A stretch of 64,000 nucleotides of DNA, from positions 28,548,880-28,612,879 of the forward strand of contig NC_082603.1 in NCBI RefSeq assembly GCF_030936135.1. Reading direction: 5' to 3'. Source of the stretch: Gavia stellata (Eukaryota > Chordata > Aves > Gaviiformes > Gaviidae). Numbering within the stretch: position 1 is the first letter of the stretch; every line of letters starts with the position of its first letter. A program made the position numbers and the translations under genes. This document shows positions 1 to 12,846 of the stretch, piece after piece. A model generated the notes under the pieces. That model ran no database searches, was not told the DNA's origin, and was given only the letters and a program-made list of their open reading frames with translations.

Positions 1-1004
1 CTTCTGTAATGATTGTAGAAATACAGCCTGAATGCATGACCGAGTGAGCCATGCTTTGTACCCTGCTAGAATAGGTGTTGATGGACTCTAAACAGTCCAA
101 GACAAAGTATTTTAAAGAGCGAGTCATCCATATTGTCTGATGGCATCCTCTAAACTACCACAAGAACCCAGTATGTTTGAGTTTTCTCCTGATTTATGAG
201 ATGAGTGTGTGGGGAACCTGAACTCAAACTGCTTCAACACACAGAGAATCTAGTCCATCACCAGCTGTCACAGGACAGCATAAACTCAACTCTGCAGATT
301 CCAATTTTTACACAAAAACAAAGAAAAATATCCATGACCAAGAGCTTATGATGTTTCAGGGTCCATTTCAGAGACATAGGATAGCTGCAATTGTGTTTCT
401 AATAAAACTCCTTATGTTCTGGCCTATTCAGCCATGCTTTTGGGCTTGGAAGAAAAGTGATGTCACTGTCAGCTATATTTCTTTTCTCTGAATCCTGACA
501 TAAATTACATTTTTGCAGCCTGCATAAGCTATGGTCAAATCCTTGAAGTTCCCATGCTTTGGGGTCATTGCCAAAATTCATCCTCCCTTTTGCAGAGCCA
601 GAAGATTAGACTGGCACTCTGCACAGAGTTGAACTGGCATCAGTGCCATAAAAATATTTGTCTCTTTTTAAGGATTGAGACATTTGTTTTATGTTTTCTT
701 TGTCCACTTTGCAAAATGCATGTGAAAGGCTTCATGTGTATCATGTAAAATTAATAAATTAAATAATTGTTACCTCATGCAGAAGCAAAGCTACTGCAGT
801 TACATAAGTTCCCAGAAAAAAACTGTTTTCCAGCACTGGAGGTATCATCTCCAAAAACATCTGGTACAGGAAAAAATTACTAAGCAAATGAAAACAAACC
901 TTAGCCACAACACGGAAGAGGCTGCTGACTAAGTTGATGCCATCAGAAATAACATGCACTACGCCAACACAAGACAGTAGAGGCAGCTGGCTAAACTAAA
1001 GTCC
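1..1004. other. AGBL4 intron 2 sequence, no feature seen
   Basis: AT-rich DNA without a convincing exon, RNA gene or repeat. It lies downstream of AGBL4 exon 2 on the minus strand and so should be intron 2. I looked on the minus strand for the next AGBL4 exon (the stretch after FDACFESG) and did not find it here or anywhere below 7468. Confidence 0.6.
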
Positions 1005-2910
1005 AGAATCATTAGGTTGGAAAAGACCTGTAAGATCATGAAGTCCAACCATCAACCCAACACCACCATGCCCACTAAACCATGTCCCACAGTGCCATGT
1101 CCACACGCTCCTTGAATACCTCCAGGGAGGGTGACTCCACCACCTCCCTGGGCAGCCTGTTCCAATGCTTCACCACTCTCACAGTAAAGACATTTTTCCT
1201 AATATTCAGTCTAAACCTCCCCTGGTGCAACTTGAGGCCATTTCCTCTTGTCCTATCACTTGTCACTTGGGAGAAGAGACCAACACCCACCTCTCTGCAA
1301 CCCCCTTTCAGGTAATTGTAGAGAGTGATAAGGTCTCCCCTCAGCCTCCTCTTCTCCAGACTGAACAACCCCAGTTCCCTCAGCCGCTCCTCATCAGACT
1401 TGGGCCCTAGACCCTTCACCAGCTTTGTTGCCCTTTGGACACTCTCCAGCACCTCAATGTCTTTCTTGTAGTGAGAGGCCCAAAACTGAACACAGGATTC
1501 GAGGTGCGGCCTCACCAGCGCTGAGTACAGGGGCACGATCCCCTCCCTACTCCTGCTGGCCACACTGTTTCTGATACAGGCCAGGATGCCATTGGCCTTC
1601 TTGGCCACCTGGGCACACTGCTGGCTCATCTTCAGCCGGCTGTCGATCAACATCCCCAGGTCCTTTTCTGCGGGGGAGCTTTCCAGCCACTCATCCCCAA
1701 GCCTGTAGCACTGCATGCGGTTGTTGTGACCCAAGTGCAGGACCCGGCACTTGGCCTTATTAAACCTCATACAATTGGCCTGGGCCCATCGATCCAGCCT
1801 GTCCAGATCCCTCTGCAGAGCCTTCCGACCCTCGAGCAGATCCACACACCCGCCCAGCTTGGTGTCGTCTGCAAACTTGCTGAGGGAGCACTCGATCCCT
1901 TCATCCAGATCATCGATAAATATTAAACAAGACTGGTGCCAAAATTGAGCCCTGTGGGACTCCGCTTGTGACCGGCCGCCAACTGGATTTGGCTCCATCC
2001 ACCACAACTCTCTGGGCTCGCCCATCCAGCCAGTTTTTTACTCAGCAAAGAGTGCACCTGTCTAAGCCATGAGCCGCCAGTTTCTCCAGGAGAATACTAT
2101 GGGAGACAGTGTCAAAGGCTTCACTAAAGTCCAGGCAGACAACATCCACACCTTTTCCCCCATCCAGTAGGCAGGTCACCTGGTCATAGAAGGAGATCAG
2201 GGTGGTCAAGCAGGACCTGCCTTTCATGAACCCATGCTGGCTGGGCCTGATCCCTTGATTGTCCTGCACGTGCCCTGTGAGCGCCCTCAAGATGAACCTC
2301 TCCATAATCTTCCCCAGCACCGAGGTCAGACTGACAGGCCTGTAGTTCCCTGGATCCTCCTTCCGGCCCTTCTTGTAGATGGGTGTCACATTGGGAACTG
2401 GACTGTTGATAAATGATGGAGAGTGGCTTGGCAAGCTCCTCTGCCAGCTCCCTCAGTACTCTTGGATGAATCACATCAGGCCCCATAGACTTGTGAGTGT
2501 CCAACATCATTAACTGCTTCCTCCTGGATCGTGGGGAGTTTATTTTGCACTCCATCCCTGTCTTCCAGCTCAGGGAGCTGAATACCCTGAGGATACCTGG
2601 ACTGGCTATTAAAGACTGAGGCAAAAAAGGCATTAAGTACCTCGGCCTTTTCCTCATACTTGGTGACAATGTTCCCCCCTGGCATCCAGTAAAGGATGGA
2701 GATTCTCCTTCGCTCTCTTTTTGTTGTTAATATATTTGTAAAAACATGTTTTGTTATCCCTTACAACCATGGCCAGGTTGAGCTCTAGCTGGGCTTTCGC
2801 CTTTCTAATTCCCTCTCTGCATGACCTAATGAGATCCTTGTACTCTTCTTCAGTTGCCTTCCTCTTCTTCTAAAGGTGATAAACTCTCCTTTTTTTCCTG
2901 AGTCCCAGCA
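1005..2910 (-). mobile_element. CR1 LINE, 5'-truncated, reverse transcriptase region and 3' end
   Basis: This is a chicken-repeat-1 non-LTR retrotransposon on the minus strand. On the plus strand it begins with the CR1 3' end (about 1005-1060), where the minus strand reads a typical CR1 tail ending TAATGATTCT. Reading back from there, the minus strand encodes the C-terminal part of the CR1 reverse transcriptase. The frame 2025-1075 carries the catalytic motif FADDTKLGG (FADD at 1875-1864), followed by [10 protein letters not shown] and later [12 protein letters not shown]. The frame 2434-2042 carries the upstream motifs NYRPVSLTS, QHGFMKGRSC and LDFSEAFDTVSH. The two frames are separated by an in-frame stop near 2040 and a shift near 1920, and further shifts occur above 2434. 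The copy is therefore dead, but only modestly diverged. The 5' part (ORF1, endonuclease) is missing, as is usual for CR1. Confidence 0.95.
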
Positions 2911-3884
2911 AGTCATTTAGATCCACACAAAATAAAATGTCTGAAATACCAATTTGCCTTAAGTATAAAATGCCAGATTCCCTGAAGAACATTTTTACAT
3001 CAACATCTGGGCCTGACTCAATCAGGAAGGACTTCTTTGTATAGCAAGAGTGAATACGTGCTTCTCCCTGAAGCAAAATTCTGCAAAATTCCCAGTTTTG
3101 CCAGAACAGATAGGATGAGACGGAAACATTTGCATAGCACTGCATTGCTGCTAAACTGAAACTGTGTTAATAATTCAGTGCATTAATGAATAATAGGAAA
3201 AGGAATTACAACTGACCAAACGTACACGTTTCAAATGTGACATTTATTTCCTTAAAATTGGTTCTATGCGTAGATAACTGTGCTTCCATTTTTCTCTGAA
3301 ACTAACTCATGTTTCTTGTGAAAATTTACATTATCCAAAAATTATGTTGTGGTATGCAAGAAATCTGAATTTTGATCAGTTTCTTTTATGCTAATGATAA
3401 ATTAACGTAAAAAGTTTCTTTTGGCCATATATATTCTTAAATATTAATAAAGATAACAAGGAAGATTCCAGTTAGAACACTAGCTTGAACTATAGGAACC
3501 ACAAATTCAAATTCCTGACATACTTGCAATATTTGATAATTCTCTCTCCTTCACTCCTCTTTCTGTTATTTATAAGATAAAGGGTTCAACCACCATTCTT
3601 CATTTTCAATAATTGTATTTATTTTACAGCAATGATTCTTTCACTAGTATTAGATTCATTAAGGGTAAGTTAAGTGCAAGCTACAAACTGGCTCTTCTTC
3701 TGAAAAGGATCTGGACGGTATAAGGGATCAAAAATTTTATGGAAGTCAACAGTGCTATGCTATTGTGAAAAAAATTGGACTGTTACATAGCAGAAGTAAA
3801 TAGATTGCAAGGCATGTCATGTAAAAATCTACATAGTATTGGCACCAGCTCATCTGAGTATCATGTTCACCTTGGAACATTGCC
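2911..3884. other. Intron sequence between CR1 copies, no feature seen
   Basis: AT-rich DNA between two CR1 copies, within AGBL4 intron 2. There is a plus-strand AG/GTAAGT pair around 3629-3665, but it encloses only about 35 bases and has no coding support. Confidence 0.5.
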
Positions 3885-4270
3885 TGTCAAGAAAGGCATG
3901 GAACAGCTGGAGAAAGACGAGAGGAAATAAAGAATGACAGAAAATTTGGAAAATGTGACCGCTAAGGAACTATTGGAAAAAATAGCAGTTATTTAACCTG
4001 AGGAGGGAAAGGCCAAGGAAAGATATGAGAGCAGCTTTCCATTAAGTCAAAGAAGAAAGGAATAATCTGCTTCCTGTGCCTATAGGACTGGACAAGAATT
4101 AATGCATTTTTGGTAAGAACATTTCTACATAGAAAGAAAATGTTTCTTATATTGAGCAAATTGCAGCATTAGAATGGATTGCTGCTTTCTCATTGAAACT
4201 TTCCTCACTGAGTCTCTGAAAAGGATAGATAACTATCTGTCAGGAATGGCAAAAATAGTGTATTTTGCTT
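3885..4270 (+). mobile_element. Ancient CR1-like LINE fragment
   Basis: This is a strongly diverged fragment in sense on the plus strand. Landmarks of the C-terminal CR1 coding region and 3' end occur in the right order: GAACAGCTGGAGAAAG near 3901, a degenerate GAGGAGGGAAAGGCCAAGGAA block near 4000, GGACTGGACAAGAATTAATG near 4087, and ATCTGTCAGGAATGG near 4235. No frame stays open. It is much older than the copy at 1005-2910 and runs the other way. I recognised it by pattern only; the exact family and edges are uncertain. Confidence 0.65.
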
Positions 4271-4577
4271 CTCAACAACAGAGTGGACTAAAAAGAAATC
4301 CCAATGCCCATTTCAATTCTATTTTTTGTGATTTTTTGAAAGCAAGGCACTTCAAAACAGCAAACTGGGCATTGGTTTTCAGACTACATAAAAACACACC
4401 TCTCTGTCTCAAACAAATTCATACTTGTCAACACTATTTAATACAATAATGATAGCCATTACAAAAATGAAAGCATATTAAATAGCGTTTCTTCTGTATG
4501 TGTTAATCTTTTTCCTGCTTTCTACGAGTTTAATACTCTTTCTCTATTCTGAGAGGTATTTACTTCCATTTCTGCAA

Positions 4578-4660
4578 TATAAAATCATAGTCATTGAAAA
4601 ATAGGTCTAGAAGGGAACCTTCAGTTCTATCAAACAGATCTTTCAATAAAATATAGAATG
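4578..4660 (-). mobile_element. CR1 3'-end remnant
   Basis: The words AATCATAGTCATTGAAAAAT and GGTCTAGAAGGGAACCTTCA resemble the reverse complement of an old CR1 3' terminus (repeated ATTCTATGATT tail and the 'aaggtccct' block). Only some 60-80 bases are recognisable. The rest of 4271-5162 is AT-rich DNA in which I see nothing else. Confidence 0.5.
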
Positions 4661-5162
4661 CCGCCAAAGAGAGGAAAGCCACTTACGGAATCACATTTCA
4701 CACAACTTCTACTTTGAAAGCAAATCATCAACAAATACTCTATAGGTACCACTGTCCAGCCAATTTCGCTCCATCCTAACATAGCTTCATCAAGACCAAG
4801 ATCATTTGCAGTGAAAATGTTATATATAAACCAAAGTCAAAATTTCTACTAAAGTTACATTAGATACAGAGTTATAATGACCGTATAGTATTGTGTTTTT
4901 AATTGCATTGTGTTTATTATTAAAGATTTAATAAATCCTTACAAAACTTTAACTGTAAAGAACCTTTAATACCTCTTAAGTATGAGGGATCTCAGATTTC
5001 AATGACATACTCATGTTTATTAACTACATCATCACAACAGACAAAGCATAAGTCTTAGAAAAATCTATAATCATATCCCAATAGCCTATTTCATTCAGGT
5101 GTATTTAGGTCCACAAGGTAACACTAACTTGGAATTACTATAAAATTAATGTGACCTGTTTT

Positions 5163-5693
5163 CATAGAATCACAGCATTATAGAATGGTTTCAGTAGGAA
5201 GGGACCTTTAAAGATCATCTAGTCCATCCCCCATGTCATGGGCACGGACATCTTTCACTAGACCAGGTCGCTCAAAGCCCAGTCCAACTTGAGTTTGAAC
5301 ACTTCCAATGATGGGGCATCCAAAACTTCTCTGGGCAACCTGTGTCAGTGTCTCATCACCCTCAATGTAAAAAATGTCTTCCTTATATGCAATGTAAATC
5401 TACCCTCTTTCAGTTTAAAACTATTGCTCCTTGTCCTGTCCCTGTAGGCCCTGGTAAAAAGTCTTCCTCCATCTTTCTTATAAGTCCCCTTTATATACTG
5501 AAAGGCTGCAATAATGTCTTCCAGGAACCTTCTCTTTTCCAGGTTGAACAACCCCAGTTCTCTCAGCCTTTCTTCATAGGAGAGATGTTCCAGCCTTCTG
5601 ACCACTTTCGTGGCCCTTCTCTGGACTCCTCTAGCAGGTCCATGTATTTCTTGTAGTGGGGAACCCAGAGCTGGATGCAGTACTCCAGGTGGA
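5163..5693 (-). mobile_element. CR1 LINE 3' fragment
   Basis: The plus strand starts with CATAGAATCACAGCATTATA followed by GGAAGGGACC and TCATCTAGTCCA, the reverse complement of the CR1 3' untranslated end. The minus-strand frame 5605-5345 gives the end of the CR1 reverse transcriptase ([15 protein letters not shown], then RDRTRSNSFKLKEGRF). The element breaks off near 5693 after the stretch encoding the region just before ERLRELG. It is a 5'-truncated copy of about 530 bp, inserted in AGBL4 intron 2, in the same orientation as the gene. Confidence 0.93.
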
Positions 5694-7467
5694 ATCAGTT
5701 TTATAATGTGTTCTTTGAAAAAGTCATTTCAAATAGGATACTACCAATTTTAAGGTGGTACTCAGAGAGCATCAATACACTACTGTGTAAATGTTGTATA
5801 CCACTGTTTGGATAATAGGAGGGGATAGATTTTAGCCTTAATAACAATTTCATAAATATCCAATAATCAGTTAATTTGCTTTGACCAGTTAAGGTACTCT
5901 AAGCAATTACTTGGCTGACATATAACAAAAGATAAAGTTAGTTTACATATGAAGTGTACACAATATTATTATCATTCTTGCTAATACATCATCATCATGA
6001 GAAAGTAATGAAGGTATTAATTTTATTCATATTTGTATTTTGGAGGTGTCTGAATATGCAAAGCAACATCACAGCCTCATCATGCTACAATGTAAATAAA
6101 CACAGTATTTCAAATAGCATCTGCCTCTATCACATGCTACTATTGACAAAGTATGTAAAGTATGAAAGTTACCTTTGAACTGAATAAATGTTTTAATTTA
6201 AAAATACAATTAATTCTATTGTTCAAAAACTGGAATTAAAGCATCATGCAATGATTCACATTACTTCACAATTTGATGGCTGCTACTGATCCTTTTCATT
6301 GCAGAGCAGCTTAACACAATAAAGTAAATTTCTCAGCTTGGCCAACTGATTAATTTCATAAGCCATTTTCTGATACAAAAATTCATAAAACCATAACTCT
6401 TACGAAATAGCATCCAAAGTATTTTTTAAATGCATAACTATTGTCTGAACCTTCAAAGACATACCTTAAAAATAAGATACTCTTTATTATTCACTGCATC
6501 ATTTACACCTTTTACATAACATAATCAAAGGATTTAAATAACTCAATTTAATATTTATCCAGGAACTGGCAGTCAGTATTCTACCCTGAGGGACATAACT
6601 CTTCATAAAAAGCTCATTTTACAAGACACTGTAGCAGTTTTGGCATTACCAGCACCTCTCACATAAACCATGCTGAAAACTATAGTTTATCCTGCCAAAT
6701 GCCTTTTGTACATATGGTGTTTAACAGTGCTCTGTAGGTCTATAAGCCAATAATAATAAATTTAAGCTAAAAAACTGGAGGCACACATGTATGTAATACA
6801 AAAATTCAAACAATGCTGCGTATTAATATATATATTTATTTACCTACATACACCACATGCATATAAACATATATGATTAAAAATATTCTTTAAATTAATA
6901 TGCTAACTATAAGTCTTGTAAAAATAATTTCTCTTTCAATTTGCAGTAGCTTCCTAAAGTTTAATTCTGCCTATATTGACATCAGAGGCAGAACTTCCAT
7001 TAACCTCAACAGTACAGAATTAGGCCACAAGAAACACGAAGAAATATATTTAAAGACAGCACGTACATGTTTGTAAAATCTTCCAACTATGCAAGGATGG
7101 GCTTGGCACTTTAAGAGGTTAACTTTCCCAGTAAACTTCCAAATTAAATTTTAAAATAACATATTTGAAATACTACGTCTTTGATTAGTGGTCTATAAAT
7201 ACTGTATATAATAATAGAAAAAATTCCAGTTATGTATCTACATGTGGTAACAGATGGACCTGATGAAATGTACACTGTAGGTAATAACAAACTTCACAAC
7301 CCTTTTTTACATTTGACTTCTCTGACTGAAGTCTGTGAGTGAGTTAAATAGTATTTAATGCAAGTCATCTTTAGAATTAGAACACTTCTTATAGAAATGA
7401 GTGATATAGTTAAAAGTGTTAATATAGAGACAACTCCATAACACAAAATAATGCTGAAAATGCTTAC
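5694..7467. other. AGBL4 intron 2, proximal part, no feature seen
   Basis: AT-rich intronic DNA directly downstream (minus strand) of AGBL4 exon 2. It holds short AT microsatellite-like runs, such as the TATATATA stretch near 6829. No exon or recognisable transposon was seen. Confidence 0.6.
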
Positions 7468-7590
7468 CACTTTCAAAACAGGCATCAAATATAAGATGTC
7501 CTTTTTTAGGTTGTCCACAATAACCAGCTGGGAGAACAGTGTACTTGCTCACGTTCCCTGCTATGATATCATCACTCCCTATGGCACTAC
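7468..7590 (-). CDS. AGBL4: AGBL4 coding exon 2 (cytosolic carboxypeptidase 6)
   Basis: AGBL4/CCP6 is an M14-family zinc carboxypeptidase of the cytosol, centrosome and basal body. It removes glutamates from polyglutamylated tubulin side chains and from some protein C-termini. The 123-nt exon translates (minus strand, two bases into a codon) as SAIGSDDIIAGNVSKY, then TVLPAGYCGQP, then KKGHLIFDACFES. The part from NVSKY onward is nearly identical to mammalian AGBL4 and is the start of its N-terminal beta-sandwich domain. The zinc ligands and catalytic glutamate are on later exons outside this window. On the minus strand the exon is preceded by a T-rich tract ending in TGCAACAG and followed by the donor GTAAGC. 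It begins in phase 1 and ends one base into the glycine codon of ...FESG. The exon 1 end at 23892 has the matching phase. I see no damage to the frame. Confidence 0.96.
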
Positions 7591-10500
7591 CTGTTGCAGT
7601 AAAAGCAAAAAAAAAGCATGAGCATAAAACTAAAAACTATAAAAAACAGTAGAAGGATACTCCCCCATGCTTTTCTACATAACGTGAAATTTGCACCATT
7701 TAACATATGCACCAGTAAATGAACTCTTTCCTTTCAAAGTTTATTTAAGAATTTGAATATAATAATAGCATCATATGTTAAAGCTTCTCTAAGTAACAAA
7801 CCACACAGCCTGGTTTCTTGCACATCCATGTCCTGTGGCTGAACACTCGTATGCAATAGTCTGTGTTTAGCTGGATCCACTTCTTTTGAGTGGAGCTCTC
7901 TAAAAACATATACTCTGCATGGATTCCCAGAACTGAACTCCTCAGCAGCATCTTCCTTTATCATAAACCTCAGCAGCATCTTCTTCACTATGGACATTAA
8001 TGGGATCTTTTTCCTCTATCCCTCTGCCTATTTTCATACATCTTAAATAAACTTAGAACCTTTCAGACTGTTAAGTCCCACTCATATTTGAAATTTGAAA
8101 ATTATTAGAAGGGAGAGACATACACCCATGGAGGCATGTGATTTTCTGAGCCTTGCTTGCTTAGGAAAGAAAACTCAGAAAAAGAAATTAAATAAAGAAA
8201 AATTTCTAAAAATGTGGGGTCTATTTCATAATAAAATATATGAGGACATAAATTTTCTATACAGTGGCATGATTTTTGTCAAAATATATCAGCAGTGTAT
8301 ATATTGAAAGCTTTGCCCTTCCAGTCAAATTATACTGTCTAACAAATAGCAGTATGCAAAAAATTTGTTTCCAAATAGGGATGGAAGAACACAGTGATTT
8401 TTTTTATTTGAGAAATGTACAAGAAAGTAAGTTAATATTTGTATATTATATTATACATCAATATTACAGTATAGTGAAAGAAATACACAATAATATAACT
8501 AGCTGTTCATTCTTCTGACATTGGCTCGGCATTTTCTTCACTATTTACTGTTTGGTCAACAAATATTTAACAACAGAAAAACTATCTTCTTATTACAGAA
8601 AACTAGAAGAAATTTATATGTCTTCAAGTGCAGAAGGCAGGTGATGGAATAATGGGATGATAATATCTTATTTCACTCTGATAAATAGGGCTACTAAGGC
8701 TTCTAGAAATAGACTTTTGGTCTGTACTGATTTTTTGACATTTAAATGGGTTACAGGGGATGATGAATGTGACATAAAGCTCAATTTGTTTTATTTTTAT
8801 ATTGAAAACTATTTCAGACAAATGTTACAAGCAATTCATATTGGCCCTGAATGATGAAAACAGCTTATTAATTAAAACTGACCTTTCCATACATAAATGT
8901 ATTCCACCTCTTGAGGCAAAACACCTTAGCTGAGGTAACAAATTACATATTAGTGACACCACAGTTAAAGGGTCTGTCAGCCTTTCTATTATATACCCAT
9001 ATTTTCAGAGGTATATAAATCCCAGATTAAAAATATGTATATCCAGGTCAACACTTGGCATATAAATCCCCAGTCTTCCCAGGGAAGAAATTTGAAACCT
9101 ACTTTCTTTGAGAACTACTACAACAGAACAAAGAGAATTTAGACCTTTTCTTAATCATAATCCAAAAAGTTAGGTATTAAATAATGCATGCTATTATTCT
9201 TTAGCAAAATTATTATTTTCAACCTCAAGGTTATTTGTTTTAGACTGAGTAATTACCCACGGATATCAATCTGCAGCATTTAAACTGTTTTCTTTAAATG
9301 TAAAATTGCTACTTAGGATATTTTTAGCTAGATCTTTTTAACCAGCATGCTGATACAATTTCCTTAAAAGCTGGTAACACCAGAGGCAAACTTAGACCTG
9401 GATGGGGCATCTGTGTATCCGTATAGCCAGGATAGTGTCACTTAATACAATTCAACCCTCTGCATCATGCAATCTGTAATTCAGAACAGCAGCCACAGGA
9501 AAACCATCTCCTCGGTTTCAGTTCAGTGCCACTTTGATTAAGAGCCCCCATATACCTTGTTGCGGGTAGTCAAGTTAATCATTTGTAATCCAACACATGG
9601 AATAAAGGACACAAAAAAAACCTCAGGGAAAATCTGCAGATCTCCACCAAGAATGCATGAGCTGCCAGGGACTACAGTGAAAGGATGGGAGGCACGGAGT
9701 CAACTGAGTAGAGTAAGAAGACTGAACTCCTGGTAAATGCTCACTTCTAAGTCTCAGCTAAAAGTAATAGGCTTCTTGTAATTCTTAAAAGATAGCTGGG
9801 AAACACAACTTAGATAAAGATGAAGACACTAGAAAAGATTACATTCATAACACTGCCACCATAAGACAGTGTAGGAAAAGCAGGCAGAAGACAGAGTTAC
9901 ATCTCCCTTTCCACCTAACTGAAAAATTAGAGTATCTGCCAATGGAGCCTTTACATGATGCAGAAGGAAGCTGTCAAGTAACTGTGCCCTAGCAAAAAGT
10001 TCCCATTTGCTCCTCCTGGCCTAATGTAGCCATTCAGGAATGAGAATAAAATCACCAAATAGCCTATAATTCATAGTCATTTAATAATATTAATCTCTCC
10101 TTGCATGTTCTTTATTACACAGTACTTTGAATATTCAGCATGTACTGTTATTATATTTTGAGTTCTATTATCTTTAGTTAATCTCTAAACATGCAAAACT
10201 GCAGTCTTTGAACTTCACGTTATTATATAGCACAACAGCATTATGTCCCTTCTGGCATGTTCTCCTTGAGTGATAAAGAAAAGGCCAGACTACCAGCTGA
10301 AACAGAGCCTGCATTGCTGTATTACTAGATTAGAAGACATGGCTTCACGCTTGTCTGTTCAGCAGATGCAGTGAGTGTTGCTGAGAATACATTACTATCT
10401 TCAGATGGAAAGAACTGTTACACTGTGCCATAAGTCCTCTGGCCAATAAAGAGATACTGTCCTCACAAATGGGGAGCCCTAAGTAGATTTTCCTGACTGA

Positions 10501-12822
10501 AGGCAAAGATGTGTGACAGAACCTTGTAGGGAAGGGAAATAGTACTTCAATCTGAAACAAACTGAAAGGGAAAGAAGAGAATTAACTGAAGTACATCCCG
10601 CACATTACACTTAAGGAGATCAGATTCTGCTTTGAAAAAAGGTTAGGTAAGACAAGCAAAGGCAAAAGTAACTTAGCAAAGACATTTTCTCAGACTGTAG
10701 GTCTTATTTTGTCAATTATTTTTCTCACAGATTGTAAGACACATAGCTATTTTATTCTAATTCTTCATAGCTTAAACTCCTGGAGTCTCCAGCAAATCCC
10801 TAGGATTTACTTTTACCACCGCATTAAACTTTAATGGTAATTTTCTATCAGATATAAAATCTGTAGGTGTCTGAAATCTCTGTAAGTATATAAGATTTTA
10901 AAATAAAACCTGGACAGAGTCTTCTGTTATCTGCATTCATCACTATTGTCATCATGGATATATTTCACATCAAACTAGTGAAAATGAATAGAATCAGTTA
11001 CAGAGGACTGGGATTCTTAGGAGGAAGACTTCGGAAATTTCTAGAGCTTCTTGCTATTCTTAAATTCAAGGGGTAAGTCAAGATCTTTTCATTTAGGCAA
11101 AGATTAAAACAGTATTTGCTACAATAAACATCATGCAAATTTAGATACATTTTCTTTAAAAACTGCAGTTTCTAGAGGAAGCTACCTCTTTAGTAAATAA
11201 TAGTTACTCTTTGAATTGGGTAAACAAGAAGCCCAGCTTCCAGCTGTGACAAACTTCAGAATCCACAGAGTTAGCAGCCGGCAGCTACCCTCATGCTACA
11301 TTAGGTAGGAAAGCACAGCTGCATTAAAACAGACATAGAAAAATATAGAGTGAATTTGCCTGGAAAACCTGCATCATTTTTATAATCAAACTTAACTGCT
11401 TAACAAGGGTAGCCAATTAGAAAGGTAAGGTAACATGAAAAGATATGATAACTGCAAGTGAACTTCGTAGAAGTCTTTCTTTAAATATTACAAATGTCGT
11501 CAAGACGCCTCTCATTCTGTTATGAGATCCTTACTTTAAAACAAAATTAGGATACATTTTGCTACTGAAAATTTCTATGGTGTAAAGATCTAATAGACAG
11601 ATTCCCATCATCCAGCGGCCAAGAAAAGTTTCCAGGTATCCTAGCAAACAGCTTCAGCAGCCTTGAGCAGTATTGTTATTGTAAACCCACACAAAGTAGT
11701 GAATCTGAACTCTTAGTACAGTTTGCAATAACCAAAAATTCATTCAGATTACCAACGGCAACTCCTATTAGCTCCTAAATACAACAAGTCTCTGATGAAC
11801 ATTGCTTAACTCACGTTTTGGACAAGTAACACTTATGGACGGTATGCCAATAACAGTGTCTTCTCCACTACTCAGAAAACTGCAAACAGTGTGATTTTAG
11901 CAAAATTCTTTTATATCTGCATTTGTAGAAATCTGTAGTCTTAATAGCTGATTATGTTCTCCTGTTCTTTGATTATTTTTTTTAATAAAAGCTTTTATAT
12001 CATTGTCCCTAGGCTTCAGCAACACTGATATTCAGGAAGACTTGTTATTTCTGCTATCAGCTCTGAATGCTCTATGGCCATTCTAGAAATCCTACAGCCA
12101 GCAGCAGGCAGGAACTTGGAATTCCAGCTCCACTAGCCTAAAAAATGTTAAGAAAAAGAAGAAAACACAACTGTCATTTTGATCTTCACAGCCATGTATC
12201 CTGCAGCAAGGATTGGGCATGACCCTGAGAATCTAAACATACTGCAGAGAGTGTTGTCAATCTGAAATGTACTTAATTCACAGTCTCCATGATATGAAAA
12301 GAAATGGAAGAAATTATGTTAAAACTACAAATCCCATGGTTTGGGAGAATACCTGATGTGGTACCAACCACACCTGCTGCCTCACATTCAGGTACTGTGC
12401 CCGTACTGTCACCATTACCTATTTCAAAGGTCAAGCAGAACAAGGAAAATGTTGATTATCACAGATAGCATTCTCATATGGCTTGGTCATGTTCTAAAAA
12501 ATAGTAATGTTGTGTTGTTATTTAGAAATCCAATTTGATATAAAGCATCTTTAAAGTAATTGCCTCTTCAATTACTTTCCTCCCACAGTTTGACCAACAG
12601 ACGAGTTGTCAAGAGTCTGACTCTGAACTGCAAGAAGATATTCATATCCAAGAAAACATTCAGAATAAAAGACAAACACAAGTTTAGCAGAGATTATCAG
12701 GTAAACTCTGAGCTTTGCAAAGGTTCTGAAAGTACTCAGGAAAAATAAACTGCAAGCTCACTGCTACGGACTTGAAAAAGCTTGTGGTAGGTTGCATAAA
12801 CAGGAAGGAAACATTGTAGTTT

Positions 12823-12846
12823 CTTGTTTTGTTTTGTTTTGTTTTT
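12823..12846. repeat. (TTTTG)n microsatellite
   Basis: About four uninterrupted copies of a TTTTG/GTTTT unit, ending in a T run. A simple repeat within AGBL4 intron 1. Confidence 0.85.

Noticed and set aside
1..7467. AGBL4 exon 3
   Set aside because: I looked for the conserved sequence that follows FDACFESG on the minus strand and found no match, so the exon must lie outside the window.
7734..7997. 87-codon minus-strand frame just upstream of AGBL4 exon 2
   Set aside because: Not similar to AGBL4, includes an internal duplicated CCTCAGCAGCATCTTC word, and has no splice signals joining it to exon 2.
10954..11079. 41-codon plus-strand frame ending at a GTAAGT (MDIFHIKLVKMNRISYRG...)
   Set aside because: No pyrimidine tract before it, antisense to AGBL4, and no recognised family. 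A chance frame is likely.
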